DNA of 64,000 nt from Cristatella mucedo. Its lineage: Eukaryota > Bryozoa > Phylactolaemata > Cristatellidae. Each line of letters starts with the position of its first letter. Positions within the stretch are counted from its first letter, which is position 1. This document shows positions 44,962 through 58,330 of the stretch, one piece after another. The translations under genes were made by a program, and so were the position numbers. The notes below the pieces were generated by a model, which saw only the letters and a list, made by a program, of their open reading frames with translations, searched no databases and was not told the origin of the DNA. The stretch is from positions 943,501 to 1,007,500 of the forward strand of contig WPIO01000098.1 in NCBI GenBank assembly GCA_009760855.2, read 5' to 3'.

Positions 44962-45867
44962 AGCCGCTGCTGTAGCCGCCACTGCTGTAGCCGCTGCTGT
45001 AGCCGCTGCTGTGGCCGCTGCTGTGGCCGCTGCTGTGGCCGCTGCTGTGGCCGCTGCTGTGGCCGCTGCTGCGGCCGCTGCTGCGGCCGCTGCTTCGGCC
45101 GCTGCTGCAGCCGCTGCTTCGGCCGCTGCTGTAGCCGCTGCTTCGGCCGCTGCTTCGGCCACTGCTGTAGCCGCTGCTTCTGCCGCTGCTTCTGCCGCTG
45201 CTTCTGCCGCTGCTTCTGCCGCTGCTTCTGCCGCTGCTTCTGCCGCTGCTTCGGCCGCTGCTTCGGCCGCTGCTTCGGCTTCGGCCGCTGCTTCGGCCGC
45301 TGCTTCGGCCGCTGCTGCGGCCGCTGCTTCGGCCGCTGCTTCGGCCGCTGCTTCGGCCGCTGCTTCGGCCGCTGCTTCGGCCGCTGCTTCGGCCGCTGCT
45401 TCGGCCGCTGCTTCGGCCGCTGCTTCGGGCTGCGGCCGCTGCTTCGGCCGCTGCTTCGGCCGCTGCTTCGGCCGCTGCTTCGGCCGCTGCTTCGGCCGCT
45501 GCTTCGGCCGCTGCTTCGGCCGCTGCTTCGGCCGCTGCTTCGGCCGCTGCTTCGGCCGCTGCTTCGGCCGCTGCTTCGGCCGCTGCTTCGGCCGCTGCTT
45601 CGGCCGCTGCTTCGGCCGCTGCTTTAGCTGCTTCGGCCGCTGCTTTAGCTGCTTCGGCCGCTGCTTTAGCTGCTTCGGCCGCTGCTTTAGCTGCTTCGGC
45701 CGCTGCTTTAGCTGCTTCGGCCGCTGCTTCGGCCGCTGCTTCGGCCCCTGCTTCGGCCCCTGCTTCGGCCGCTGCTTCGGCCACTGCTTCGGCCGCTGCT
45801 TCGGCCACTGCTTCGGCCGCTGCTTCGGCTGCTGCTTCGGCCGCTGCTTTAGCTGCTGCTTTAGCTG
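44962..45867. repeat. CpG-rich 12-bp GCCGCTGCTTCG block
   Basis: About 75 copies of GCCGCTGCTTCG and close variants (GCCGCTGCTGTG first, then GCCGCTGCTTCT, then GCCGCTGCTTCG). A 21-bp sub-repeat (GCTGCTTTAGCTGCTTCGGCC) occurs five times at about 45,620-45,725. It has roughly two CpG per unit, against almost none in the flanking array. GCGGCCGC sites occur at 45,071, 45,083, 45,317 and 45,432. Confidence 0.95.
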
Positions 45868-46559
45868 TACTTCAGCTGCTGCTGATACTACTTCTCAAGT
45901 GGCAGCTCAGAAAGCTGCTTCCGCAGCTGCTTTAGCTGCACCCAAAGTTGCTGCTCCAGCTGGTACTCAAGCAACAGCTTCCGCTGCTGCATGAGCTCGT
46001 GCTCAAGCTGCTGCTCGAGCTGCTGTTTTAGCTGCTGCTCGAGGTGCTGCTCCGGCAGCTGCTTGAGATGCACCTCCAGCAGCAGCTCTAACCTTTGCTT
46101 CAGCTTCTGCTCCAGCTGCTGCTTCAGCAGCTGCTTTATATGCAGCTTTACGGCAGCTAGGGCTACAGCTCAATCTGCTGCTCCAGCTGCTGCTGTAGCT
46201 GATGCTCCCGCTGGTGCTCCAGCTTCTGTTTAAACTGCTGTTCCAGCTGCTGCTCAAGCTTCAGCTTTGTCTGCTGCTTTAAGATCTGCTTCAGTTGCTA
46301 CTTTAGCTGCTTCTCCTGCTGCTTTGTTGGCTCCTTCCCCGGCCGCTGCTTTAGCTGCTGGTCTAGCTGCTGCTCTATCTATTACTTCGGCTGCTGATTT
46401 AGCTGAACCTTCGACTGCTAATTTATTAGCTGCTTCTGCTGCTGCTTAAGCTGCTGTTACTGCTGCTGCTTTAGCTGCTGATTATGGTGCTTGTGTATCA
46501 GGTGCTTAAGCTGCTGCTACAACTGCTGCTTTTGCTGCTGCTTTACCTTCGGCTGTAGC

Positions 46560-47310
46560 TGCTGCTCCACCTGCTGTTTAAGCTGGTGCCCCAGCTACTG
46601 CTGCAGCTGCAGCACCAGCTGTGGCTTTAGCCACTGCTTTATCTGATGCTTTAGCTGCTGGTAAAGAGGATACTCCAGCTGCTGCTCCAGCTGCTGCTCC
46701 AGCTGCTGCTCCAGCTGCTGCTATAGCTGCTGTTCCAGCTGCTGCTCCCTCTACTGCTCTATATGCCGCTTAAGATACTGCTCAACCTGTTTCTAGTGCT
46801 TCTGCTTCAGCCACTGCTTTAGCTTTTGCTTTTGCTGCTGCTATAGTTGCTCTTTAGCTGGTGCTCCAGCTGGTCGTGCAGCTACTCTAGATGGTGCGTC
46901 AGCTGCTGCTCCGGCTGCATCTTCAGGCACCACTTCAGCTGCTGCTCCAGCTGCTTCTTCGTCTGCTCCACCAGCTGCTCCTTCCTCTGCCGCTACAGCT
47001 TCTGCTCCAGCTGGTTCTCCAGTTGCTGTTCCAGTTGCTGCTCAAGCTGCTGCACCAGCTGCTACTTTACCTGCTTTTTTACCTGCGGCTCTAGCTACTG
47101 CTTAAGCTGCTGCCCAACCTGCTGCTTAAGCAGCTACTATAGCTGCTGCTTTAACTGCTCCTTTAGCTGCTCCAGCTGCCACTCTACCTGCTGATCGAGC
47201 TGCTACTTCACCTGCTGTTCTTGTGGCTGCACCAGCTGCAGCGTCACCTTCAGTTTGAGCTGCTTCTCTAGCTGATGCCTAAGGTGCTGCTTTGGCTGCT
47301 GCTTAAGCTG
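46560..47310. repeat. Duplicated segment D1, copy a
   Basis: Shares ordered landmarks with 52,975-53,945: CTCCCTCTACTGCTCT (46,745 here), CTTAAGATACTGCTCAACC and CACCTTCAGTTTGAGCTGC. The offset is about 6,440 bp at the left and about 6,640 bp at the right, so the copies differ by about 200 bp of indels. Confidence 0.8.
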
Positions 47311-48189
47311 CTGGTTCAGCAGCTGCTCCAGCTGTTGCTCCAGCTGTTGCTCCAGCTGCTAGTCTAGCTGCTGCTTTAGCTGCTGCTCCAGCTGCTGCTC
47401 CTGCTTCAGCTGCTGCTTTAGTGATGCTAAAGGTGCTGCTTAGCTTATAGTCCAGCTGGTACTCTTGCTACTGCTCTGGCTGCCGCTTCGGCTGCTAATT
47501 CACATGAAGGTTTATCCACTGCTTTAACTTCTGCTGCAGCTGCTGCTCCAGCTGCTGCTCCACCAACTGCACGTGCTGCTGGTCAAGCTGCTATACCAGC
47601 TGCTGCTTCACCTGCTGCTTTAACTGCTGCTGTAGCAGCTTCTACAGCTGTTGCTCCAGCTGCTTCTCCAGCCGCTTCTCTAGCTGCTGCTCAAGCTGCC
47701 GCTGAATCTGCTGCAGCAGCTGCTGCTTTAGCTTCTGGTTAAACTGCTACTTTAGTGCTGCTAAAGCTGGTGCTCCAGCTGATGCATCGGCTGGTGGTAA
47801 TGCTGCTGCTTCACGTGCTGCTTTATCAACTGATTTAGCTGCAGCTTTAGTGTTGCTTCAGCTGCTGCCTCAGCAGCTGCTCCAGCTGCTGCTTTACCTG
47901 CTGCTCCAGCTGCTTGTTGAGGTGCTGCTTTTACAGCTGGTTCGGCTACGGCTACAGCTGTTGCTTCAGCTGCTTCTCCAGTTGCTGCGTTGGCTGCTGC
48001 CCAAGCTGCTGCTTTACCTGCTGCTGTAGCTGCTGCTTTAGTTGCTGCTTTAGCTGCTACTCCAGCTGCTATTTTAGCTGCCGGTTTATCTGCTGCTCCA
48101 GCTGCCGCTCCAGCTGCTGCTTCTGCTGCTGCGTTAGCAGCTGCTCTAATAATTACTTCACCTTATACTGCAGCTGCTATAGATGCTAC

Positions 48190-48620
48190 TCGGGCTGCTT
48201 CCTCAGCGGCTCCAGCTGCTGCTCCAGCTGCTGCTCCAGCTGCTGTTCCAGCTGCTGCTCCAGCTGCTGCTCGAGCTGCTGCTCCAGCTGCTGGTTCAGT
48301 TGCTGCTCCAGCTGCTGCTCCAGCTGCTGCTCCAGCTGCTGTTCCAGCTGCTGCTCCAGCTGCTGCTCGAGCTGCTGCTCCAGCTGCTGGTTCAGTTGCT
48401 GCTCCAGCTGCTGCTCCAGCTGCTGCTCCAGCCGCTGCTCCAGCTGCTTCTGCAGCTGCTCCAGCTGCTGATCCAGCTGCTGCTCCAGCTGCTGCTCCAG
48501 CTGCTGTTCCAGCTGCTGCTCCAGCTGCTGCTTGAGCTGCTGCTCCAGCTGCTGGTTCAGTTGCTGCTCCAGCTGCTGCTCCAGCTGCTGCTCCAGCCAC
48601 TGCTCCAGCTGCTGCTATAG
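48190..48620. repeat. Homogeneous GCTGCTGCTCCA block
   Basis: Near-perfect 12-bp GCTGCTGCTCCA units. A longer sub-period is marked by recurring GCTGTTCCA, GCTCGAGCT or GCTTGAGCT, and GGTTCAGTTGC at about 110- to 250-bp spacing. This is where the array changes from mixed NNA triplets to mostly CCA. Confidence 0.85.
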
Positions 48621-49078
48621 CTGCTGCTTCTGCAGCTGCTCCAGCTGCTGCTACAGCTGCTGCTCCAGCTGCTGCTCCAGCTGCTGCTCTAGCTGCTGCT
48701 CTAGCTGCTGCTCCAGCTGCTGCTCCAGCTTCTGCTCCAGCTACTGCTCCAGCTACTGCAATAGCTGCTGCTCCAGCAGCTGCTTTAGCTGCTGCTCCAG
48801 CTGCTGCCCCACCTGTTGCTCCAGCTACGGCTTTAGCTGCTGCTCCAGCTGCTAATCCTGCTGCTGCTCCAGCCGCTGCTCCAGCTGCTGCTCCAGCTGC
48901 TGCTCCAGCTGCTGCTCCAGCCGCTGCTCCAGCTGCTGCTATAGCTGCTGCTTCTGCAACTGCTCCAGCTGCTGCTACAGCTGCTGCTCCAGCTGCTACT
49001 ATAGCTGCTGCTCCAGCTGTTGCTCCAGATGTTGCTCTAGCTGCATTTAAAGCATCTGCTTCAGCAGCTGCTCCAGCT

Positions 49079-51050
49079 ACTGATTAGGGTTATTGTGTAG
49101 CTGGTGCTTAAGCTGCTGCTCTAGTTGTTGCTCCAGCTGCTGCTTTAGCTGCTGCTTTAGCTGCTGCTCCTGCAGCTGCACCTGCTGCTGCTCCAGCTGC
49201 TTCTCCAGCCTCTTCTCCAGCTGCTGCTCTAGCTGCTGCTCCAGCTGCTGGTATAGCTGCTGCTCCAGCAGCTGCTCAAGCTACTGCTCCAGCTGCTGCT
49301 CCAGCTGCTGCTATAGCCGCTGTTACTACTGCTGCTTTAGCTGCTGATTAAGCTGCTTGTGTAGCTGGTGCTAAAGCTGCCGCTCCAGCAGCCTCTTAAG
49401 CTGCTGCTCCAGCTGCTGCCCCAGCTGTTTCTTCAGCTGCTGCTCCAGCTACTGCTCCAGCTGCTGCTCCAGCTTCTGCTTAAGCTGCTGCTATAGCTGC
49501 TGTTTCTGCTGCTGCTCAAGCTGCTGCTCCAGCTGCTGGTTCAGTTGCTGCTCCCGCTGCTGCTCCAGCTGCTGCTTACGCCGGTACTTCAGCTGCTGCT
49601 ATAGCTGCTGCTCCAGCGGCTGCTTTAGCAACTGCTCCAGCTGATGCAAAATCTGCTGCTCCAGTTGTTGCTTCAGCTGCTGCTCCAGCTGCTTCTCCAG
49701 CTGCTGCTACAGCTGCTGCTCCAGCCGCTGCACCTGCTGCTGCTTCAGCTGCTGCTCCAGCTGCTGCTCCAGCTGATGCTCCAGCTGCTGTTCCAGCAGC
49801 TGCACCTGCTGCTGCTCGGGCTGCTGCTCCAGCTGCTGCTATAGCTATTGCTCCTGCAGCTGCTGCAGCGGCTGCTCCAGCAGCCGCTCCAGCAACTGCT
49901 CCAGCTGATGCTCAATCTGCTGCTCAAGTTGTTGCTCCAGCAGCTGCGCCAGCTTCTGCTCCAGCTGCTGCTATAGCTGCTTCTCCAGCAGATGCACCTG
50001 CTGCTGCTTCACCTGCTGCTCCAGCTGCTGCTCCAGCTGATGCTCCAGCTGCTGTTCCAGCAGCTGCACCTGCTGCTGCTCCAGCTGCTGCTCCAGCTGC
50101 TGCTCCATCTGCTACTTTAGCTGCTGCTACAGCAGCTGCTCCAGCAGCTGCACCTGCTGCTGCTCCGGCTGCTGCTTCAGCTGCTGCTACAGCTGCTGCT
50201 ACAGCTGCTCCTCCAGCTCCTGCTCCAGCTGCTGCTCCAGCTGCTGCTCCAGCTGCTGCTCCAGCTGCTGTTCCAGCAGCTGCTCCAGCTGCTGCTATAA
50301 CTGCTACTCCAGCAGCTGCTCCAGCTGCTGCTCCAGCTGCTGCTACAGCTGCTGCCCCACCTGTTGCTCCAGCTGCTGCTCTTGCTGCTGCTCCAGCAGC
50401 TGCCCCAGCTGCTGCTCCTGCTGCTGCTCCAGCTGCTACTCCAGCTGCTGCTATGGCTGCTGTTACTGCTGCTGCGTTAGCTGCTGTTTATGCTGGTTAT
50501 GTAACTGGTGCTTAAGCTGCTGCTCCAGCAGCTGCTCCAGCTGCTGGTCCAGCTGTTACGCCAGCTGCTGCTCTAGCTGCTTCTCCAGTTGTTGCTCCAG
50601 CTGCTGCTCCAGCTGCTGCTTCAGCTGCTGCTGCAGTTGCTGCTCCAGCTAATGCTTCATTTGCTTCTCCAGGTGCTGATCCAGCTGCTTGTCCAGCTGC
50701 TGCTCCAGCTGCTGCCATGGCTGCTGTTACTGCTACTGCTTTCGATGCTGATTAAGCTGCTTGTTTAGCTTGTACTTAAGCTGCTGCTCCAGCAGCTGCT
50801 CCAGCTGCTGGTCCAGCTACTGCTCCAGCAGCTGCGCCAGCTGCTGTTCCAGCTCCTGCCCCAGCTGCTGCTCCAGCTGCTGCTCCAGCTGCTTCTCCAG
50901 CTGCTGCTCCAGTTGGTGCTCCAGCTGCTATTCCAGCTGCTGCTCCAGATGTTGCTCCAGCTGCATCTATAGCATCTGCTTCAGCAGCTGCTCCAGCTGC
51001 TGATTTAGCTTCGTGTGTAGCTGGTGCTTAAGCTGCTGGTCCACCTGCTG
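49079..51050. repeat. Duplicated segment D2, copy a
   Basis: Aligns with 56,383-58,330. The landmark ACTGATTAGGGTTATTGTG at 49,079 pairs with ACTGATTAAGGTTATTGTG at about 56,385, and GCTGATTAAGCTGCTTG at about 50,749 pairs with the one at about 58,076. The offset stays near 7,306-7,327 bp, so nearly 2 kb was copied as a block. Confidence 0.8.
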
Positions 51051-52974
51051 CTTATGCTGCTGCTTTACCTTCGGCTGTAGCTGCTGCGCCACCTGCTTTT
51101 TAAACTGGTGCCCCAACTACTGCTGCAACTGCTGCACCAGCTGCTGCTTCAGCCACTGCTTTATCTGATGCTTTAGCTGCTGGTTAAGAGGCTGCTCCAG
51201 TTGCTGCACCAGCTGCTGCTCCACCTGCTGCTCCACCTGCTATTCCAGCTGCTGCTCCAGCTGCTGCTCCAGCTGCTGCTCTAGCTGCTGCTCCAGCTGC
51301 TGCTCCAGCTGCTGCTCCAGCTGCTGCTCCAGCCGCTGCTCCAGCTAATGCTATAGCTGCTGCTCCAGCAGCCGCTCCAGCTGCTGCCCCAGCTGCTGCC
51401 CCACCTGTTGCTCCAGTTGCTGCTCCAGCTGCTGCTCCAGCTGCTGCTCCAGCTGCTGCTCCAGCTTCTACTCAAGCTGCTGCTCCTGCAGCTGCTCCTG
51501 CTGCTGGTCCTGCTGCTGCTCCAGCTGCTGCTCCAGCTACTGCTCCAGCTCCTGCCCCAGCTGCTGCTCCAGCTGCTGCTCCAGCTGCTGTTCAAGCTGC
51601 TGCTCCAGTTGGTGCTCCAGCTGCTGCAGCAGCTGCTGCTCCAGCTGCTGCTCCAGCTGCTGCTCCAGATGTTGCTCCAGCTGCATTTATAGCATCTGCT
51701 TCAGCAGCTGCTCCGGCTACTGATTAGCCTTCTTGTGTAGCTGGTGCTTAAGCTGCTAGTCCACCTGCTGCTTATGCTGCTGCTTTACCTTCGGCTGTAG
51801 CTGCTGCTCCACCTGCTGTTTAAGCTGGCGCCCCAACTACTGCTACAACTGCTGCACCAGCTTCTGCTTTAGCCACTGCTTTATCTGATGCTTTAGCTGC
51901 TGGTTAAGAGGCTGCTCCAGTTGCTGCACCAGCTGGCACTCCAGCTGCTGCTCCAGCTGCTTCTCCAGCTGCTTCTCCAGCTGCTGCTCCAGCTGCTGCC
52001 CCAGCTGTTGCCTCAGCTGCTGCTCCAGCTGCTGCTCCAGCAGCTGCTCCAGCTGCTGGTTCTTCTGCTTCTCCAGCTGCTGCTCCAGGTTCTGCTAAAG
52101 CTGCTGCTATAGCTGCTGTTACTGCTGCTGCTTTAGCTGCTGATTAAGCTGCTTGAATAGCTGGTGCTAAAGCTGCAGCTCCAGCAGCCTCTTAAGCTGC
52201 TGCTCTAGCTGCTGCCCCAGCTGTTGCTCCAGCTGCTGCTCCAGCTGCTGCTCCAGCTGCTGCTCCAGCTGCTGCTCCAGCTGCTGCTCCAGCTGCTGCT
52301 CCAGCTGCTGCTCCAGCTGCTGCTCCAGCTGCTGCTCCAGCTGCTGCTCCAGATGTTGCTCTAGCTACATCTAAAGCATCTGCTTCAGCAGCTGCTCCAG
52401 CTACTGATTAAGGTTATTGTGTAGCTGGTGCTTAAGCTGCTGCTCTAGTTGTTCCTCCAGCTGCTGCTCTAGCTGCTGCTTTAGCTGCTGCTCCCGCAGC
52501 TGCACCTGCTGCTGCTCCAGCTGCTGCTTCAGCTGCTTCTCCAGCCTCTTCTCCAGCTGCTGCTCTAGCTGCTGCTCCAGCTGCTGGTATTACTGCTGCT
52601 CCAGCTGCTGCTCAAGCTACTGCTCCAGCTGCTGCTCCAGCTGCTGCTCCAGCTGCTGCTCCAGCTGCTGCTCCATCTGCTGCTATAGCTGCTGTTACTA
52701 CTGCTGCTTTAGCGGCCTATTAAGCTGCTTGTGTAGCTGGTGCTAAAGCTGCTGCTCCAGCAGCTGCTTAAGCTGCTGCTCCAGCTGCTGCCATAGCTGC
52801 TGCTCCAGCAGCTGCTCCAGCTTCAGCTCCAGCTGCTGCTTTAGCTGCTGTTCCAGCTGCTGCTCCAGCTGCTGCTCCAGCTGCTGCTCCACCTGCTGCT
52901 CCTGCTGCTGCTGCAGCTGCTGCTTAAGCTGCTGCTCCAGCTGCTGCTATAGCTGCTGCTCCAGCAGCTGCTCC

Positions 52975-53945
52975 ACCTGCAGTTTAAGCTGGTGCCCTCC
53001 AACTGCTGCATCTGCTGCACCAGGTCCTGCTTTAGCCACTGCTTTATCCTATGCTTTAGCTGCTGGTTAAGAGGCTGGTCCAGCAGCTGCTGCAGCTGCT
53101 GCTGCAGCTGCTGCTCTAGCTGCTGCTCCAGCTCCTGCTTTAGCTGCTGCTCCAGCTCCTGCTATAGCTGCTGTTCCAGCTGCTACTCCCTCTACTGCTC
53201 TGTATTCCGCTTAAGATACTGCTCAACCTGTTGCTAGTGCTTCTACTCCAGCCACTGCTTTAACTTATGCTTTTGCTGCTTCTATAGTTGCTCTTTAGCT
53301 TGTGCTCTAGCTCGTCGTGCAGCTTCTCTACATGCTGCCTTAGCTGCTGCTCCGGCTGCATCTTCAGGCAAAACTTCAGCTGCTTCTCCAGCTGCTGCTT
53401 TGTCTGCTCCACCAGCTGCTCCTTCCTCTGCCGCTACAGCTTCTGCTCCAGCTTCTGCTTCAACTGCTGCTCCAGCTGCTGAAACCGCTGCGAACCCAGC
53501 TGCAGCTGTATCATAAGCTCTAACTGCTGCTCAAGCTAATTCTCTAGCTGCTGCTCAAGCAGCTGCTCCAGATGCACCTTATGCTTGATCTGGCGCTTTA
53601 GCTGCTGCTCTAGCTGGTGCTTTAGTGGCTGTTTCAGCTGCTTCTGCAGCTGGTTCTCCAGGTGCTGTTCCAGATGCCGCTCAAGCTGCTGAACCGGCTG
53701 CTACTTTAGCTTCTTTTTTACCTGCAGATCTAGCTACTGCTTACGCTGCTGTCCAATCTGCTGCTTAAGCAGCTACTATAGCTGCTGCTTTAACTGCTCC
53801 TTTAGCATCTCCAGCTGCCACTCTACCTGCTGATCGAGCTGCTACTTCACCTGCTGTTCTTGTGGCTGCACCAGCTGCAGCTTCACCTTCAGTTTGAGCT
53901 GCTTCTGTAGCTGATGCCTAAGGTGCAGCTTTGGCTGCTGCTTAA
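52975..53945. repeat. Duplicated segment D1, copy b
   Basis: Partner of 46,560-47,310 (see copy a). It contains extra sequence around 53,500-53,700 that is absent from copy a. Confidence 0.8.
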
Positions 53946-56382
53946 GCTGCTGGTTCAGCAGCTGCACCTGCAGCTGCTCCAGCTGCTGCTCCAGCTGCTT
54001 CTCTGGCTGCTTCTCCAGCTGCTTCTCTAGCTGCTGCTCCAGCTGCTGGTATAGCTGCTGCTCCAGCAGCTGCTCCAGCTACTGCTCCAGCTGCTGCTTC
54101 AGCTGCTGCTCCAGCTGCTGCTCCAGCTGCTGCTCTAGATGTTGCTCCAGCTGCATCCATAGCATCTGCTTCAGCAGCAGCTACAGCTACTGATTAAGCT
54201 TCTTGTGTAGCTGGTGCATAAGCTGCTAGTCCACCTGCTGCTTATGCTGCTGCTTTACCTTCGGCTGTAGCTGCTGCTCCACCTGCTGTTTAAGCTGGTG
54301 CCCCAACTACTGCTGCAACTGCTGCACCAGCTGCTGCTTTAGCCACTGCTTTATCTGATGCTTAAGCTGCTGGTTAAGAGGCTGCTCCAGTTGCTGCACC
54401 AGCTGCTGCTCCAGCTGCTGCTCCAGCTGCTGCTCCAGCTGCTGCTCCAGCTGCTGCCCCAGCTGTTGCTTCAGCTGCTGCTCCAGCTGCTGCTCCAGGT
54501 TCTGCTTAAGCTGCTGCTATAGCTGCTGTTACTGCTGCTACTTTAGCTGCTGATTAAGCTTCTTGTGTAGCTGGTGCTTAAGCTGCTACACCAGTTGTTG
54601 CTCCAGCTGCTGCTCTAGCTGCTGCTTTAACTGCTGCTCCAGCAGCTGCACCTGCTGTTGCTCCAGCTGCTGCTCCAGCTGCTTCTCCAGCTGCTTCTCC
54701 AGCTGCTGCTCTAGCTGCTGCTCCAGCTGCTTGTATAGCTGCTGCTCCAGCAGCTGCTCCAGCTACTGCTCCAGCTGCTGCTTCAGCCGCTGCTCCAGCT
54801 GCTGCTCCAGCTGCTGCTCCAGCTACTGCTATAGCTGCTGTTACTGCAGCTGCTTTAGCTGCTGATTAAGCTGCTTCTGTAGCTGGTGCTAAAGCTGCTG
54901 CTCCAGCAGCCTCTTAAGCTGCTGCTCTAGCCGCTGCCCCAGCTGTTGCTTCAGCTCCTGCTCCAGGTGCTGCTCCAGCAGCTGCTCCAGCTGCTGGTTC
55001 TGCTGCTGCTCCAGCTGCTGCTCCAGCTTCTGCTTAAGCTGCTACTATAGCTGCTGTTACTGGTGCTGCTTTAGCTGCTGATTAAGCTTCTTGTGTAGCT
55101 GGTGCTTAAGCTGCTGCTCCAGTTGTTGCTCCAGCTGCTGCTCTAGCTGCTGCTTTAGCTGCTGCTCCAGCAGCTGCACCTGCTGCTGCTCCAGCTGCTG
55201 CTCCAGCTGCTTCTCCAGCCTCTTCTCCAGCTGCTGCTCTAGCTGCTGCTCCAGATGCTGGTATAGCTGCTGCTCCAGCAGCTGCTCAAGCTCCTGCTCC
55301 AGCTGCTGCTCCAGCTGCTGCTTCAGCTGCTGCTCCAGCTGCTGCTCCAGCTGCTGCTATAGCTGCTGTTACTACTGCTGCTTTAGCTGCCTATTAAGCT
55401 GCTGCTCCAGCTGCTGCTCCAGCTGCTGCTATAGCTGCTGCCCCAGCAGCTGCTCCAGCTGCTGCACCTGCTGCTGCTACAGCTGCTACTCCAGCTGCTG
55501 CTCCTGCTGCCGCTTCAGCTGCGTCTCCAGCTGCTGCTCCAGCTGCTTTTTCAGCAGCTGCTCCAGCTGCTGCTCCACCTGCTGCTCCAGCTGCTGCTCC
55601 AGCTATGTTCCAGAAGCTCCTCAGCTGCTGCTGTAACTGCTGCTCCAGCAGCTTCTTCAGCTGGTGCTGCAGCTGCTGCCCCACCTGTTGCTCCAGCTGC
55701 TGCTCTAGCTGCTGCTCCAGCTGTTGCTCCAGCTGCTGCTCCAGATGATTCTCCAGCTGTTGCTCCAGCTGCTGCTTCAGCTGCTGCTCCAGCTGCTGCT
55801 CCAGCGGTTGCTCTGGCTGCTGCAATAGCTACTGCATCAGCTGCTGCCCCACCTGTTGCTCCAGCTGCTGCTATAGCTGCTGCTCCTGCAGCTGCTCCAC
55901 CTGCGGCTACAGCTGCTGCTCCAGCTGCTGCTCCAGCTGCTGCTCTACCTGCTGCTCTAGCTGCTGCTCCACCTGCTGCTCCAGCTTCTCCTCCAGCTAC
56001 TGCTGCAGCTACTGCTATAGCTGCTGCTCCAGCAGTTGCTTTAGCTGCTTCTCCAGCTGCTGCCCCACCTGTTGCTCCAGCTGCTGCTTTAGCTGCTGCT
56101 CCAGCAGCTGCTCCTGCTGCCGCTCCAGCTCCTACTCAAGGTGCTGCTTCAGCTGCTGCTCCAGCTGCTGGTCCAGCTGCTGCTCCAGCTGCTGCTCCAG
56201 CTGCTGCTCCAGCTCTTGCCCCAGCTGCTGCTCCAGCTGCTGCTCCAGCTGCTGCTCCAGCTGCTGCTCCAGTTGGTGCTCTAGCTGCTGCTCCAGCTGC
56301 TGCTCCAGCGGCCGCTCCACCTGCTGCTCCAGATGTTGCTCTAGCTGCATCTGAAGCATCCGCTTTAGCAGCTGGTTCAGCT

Positions 56383-58330
56383 ACTGATTAAGGTTATTGT
56401 GTAGGTGGTGCTTAAGCTGCTGCTCTAGTTGTTGCTCCAGCTGCTGCTTTAGCTACTGCTTTAGCTGCTGCTCCAGCAGTTGCACCTGCTGCTGATCCAG
56501 CTGCTGATCCAGCTGCTTCTCCAGCCTCTTCTCTAGCTGCTGCTCTAGCTGCTGCTCCAGCTGCTGGTATAGCTGCTGCTCCAGCAGCTACTCAAACTAC
56601 TGTTCCAGCTGCTGCTCCAGCTGCTGCTATAGCTGCTGTTACTACCGCTGCTTTTGCTGCTGATTAAGCTGCTTGTGTAGCTGGTGCTAAAGCTGCCGCT
56701 CCAGCAGCCTCTTAAGCTGCTGCTCCAGCTGCTGCCCCAGCTGTTTCTTCAGCTGCTGCTCTAGCTGCTGTTCCAGCAGCTGAATCAGCTGCTAGATCTG
56801 CTGCTGCTCTAGCTGCTGCTCCAGCTTCTGCTTAAGCTGCTGCTATAGCTGCTGTTTCTGCTGCTACTCCAGCTGCTGCTCCAGCTGCTGGTTCAGTTGC
56901 TGCTCCCGCTGCTGCTCCAGCTGCTGCTTACGCCGCTGCTCCAGCTGCTGCAATAGCTGCTGCTCCTGCAGCTGCTGCAGCGGCTGCTCCAGCGGCTGCT
57001 TTAGCAACTGGTCCAGCTGATGCTCAATCTGCTGCTCCAGTTGTTGCTTCAGCTGCTGCTCCAGCTGCTTCTCCAGCTGCTGCTGTAGCTGCTGCTCCAG
57101 CCGCTGCACCTCCTGCTGCTTCAGCTGCTGCTCCAGCTGCTGCTCCACCTGATGCTCCAGCTGCTGTTCCAGCAGCTGCACCTGCTGCTGCTCGGGCTGC
57201 TGCTACAGCTGCTGCTATAGCTGCTGCTCCTGCAGCTGCTGCAGCGGCTGCTCCAGCAACTGCTCCAGCTGATGCTCAATCTGCTGCTCAAGTTGTTGCT
57301 CAAGCAGCTGCGCCAGCTTCTGCTCCAGCTGCTGCTATAGCTGCTGCTCCAGCAGATGCACCTTCTGCTGCTTCAGCTGCTGCTTCAGCTGCTGCTCCAC
57401 CTGATGCTCCAGCTGCTGTTCCAGCAGCTGCACCTACTGCTGCTCCAGCTGCTGCTTCAGCTGCTGCTCCAGCTGCAGCTTTAGCTGCTGCTACAGCAGC
57501 GTCTCTAGCAGCTGCACCTGCTGCTGCTCCGGCTGCTGCTCCAGCTGCTGCTCCAGCTGCTGCTACAGCTGCTCCTCCAGCTGCTGCTCCAGCTGCTGTT
57601 CCAGCAGCTGCTCCAGCTGCTGCTATAACTGCTACTCCAGCAGCTGCTCCAGCTGCTGCTCTAGCTTCTGCTCCAGCTGCTGCCCCACCTGTTGCTTCAG
57701 CTGCTGGTCTTGCTGCTGCTCCAGCAGCTGCCCCAGCTGCTGCTCCTGCTGCTGATCCAGCTGCTACTCCAGCTTCTGCTATGGCTGTTGTTACTGCTGC
57801 TGCTTTAGCTGCTGTTTATGCTGGTTGTGTAACTGGTGCTTAAGCTGCTGCTCCTGCAGCTGCTCCAGCTGCTGGTCCAGCTGTTACTCCAGTTGCTGCT
57901 CTAGCTCCTTCTCCAGTTGTTGCTCCAGCTGCTGCTCCAGCTGCTGCTTCAGCCGCTGCTGCAGTTGCTGCTCTAGCTAATGCTTCATTTGCTTCTCCAG
58001 GTGCTGATGCAGCTGCTTGTCCAGCTGCTGCTCCAGCTGCTGCGATGGCTGCTGTTACTGCTATTGCTTTCGCTGCTGATTAAGCTGCTTGTGTAGCTTG
58101 TACTTAAGCTGCTGCCCCAGCAGCTGCTCCAGCTGCTGGTCGAGCTACTGCTCCAGCTGCTGCTCCAGCTGCTGCTCCAGCTGCTGCTCCAGCTACTGCT
58201 CCAGTTGGTGCTCCAGCTGCTGTGCAAGCTGCTGCTCCAGCTGCTATTCCAGCTGCTGCTCCAGATGTTGCTCCAGCTGCTGCTCTAGCTGCTGCTTTAG
58301 CTCCTGCTCCAGCAGCAGCACCTGCTGCTG
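56383..58330. repeat. Duplicated segment D2, copy b
   Basis: Partner of 49,079-51,050 (see copy a). It shares the unusual GGTTATTGTGTAG, ATGCTCAATCTGCTGC-type and GTTTATGCTGGTTGTGTAAC landmarks in the same order. Confidence 0.8.

Noticed and set aside
56132-56359. Minus-strand LEQQ-type repeat resembling a glutamine-rich coiled coil
   Set aside because: The frame is interrupted by TAG wherever the plus unit reads CTATAG or CTACAG, roughly every 100 codons or less, and there is no unique domain at either end.
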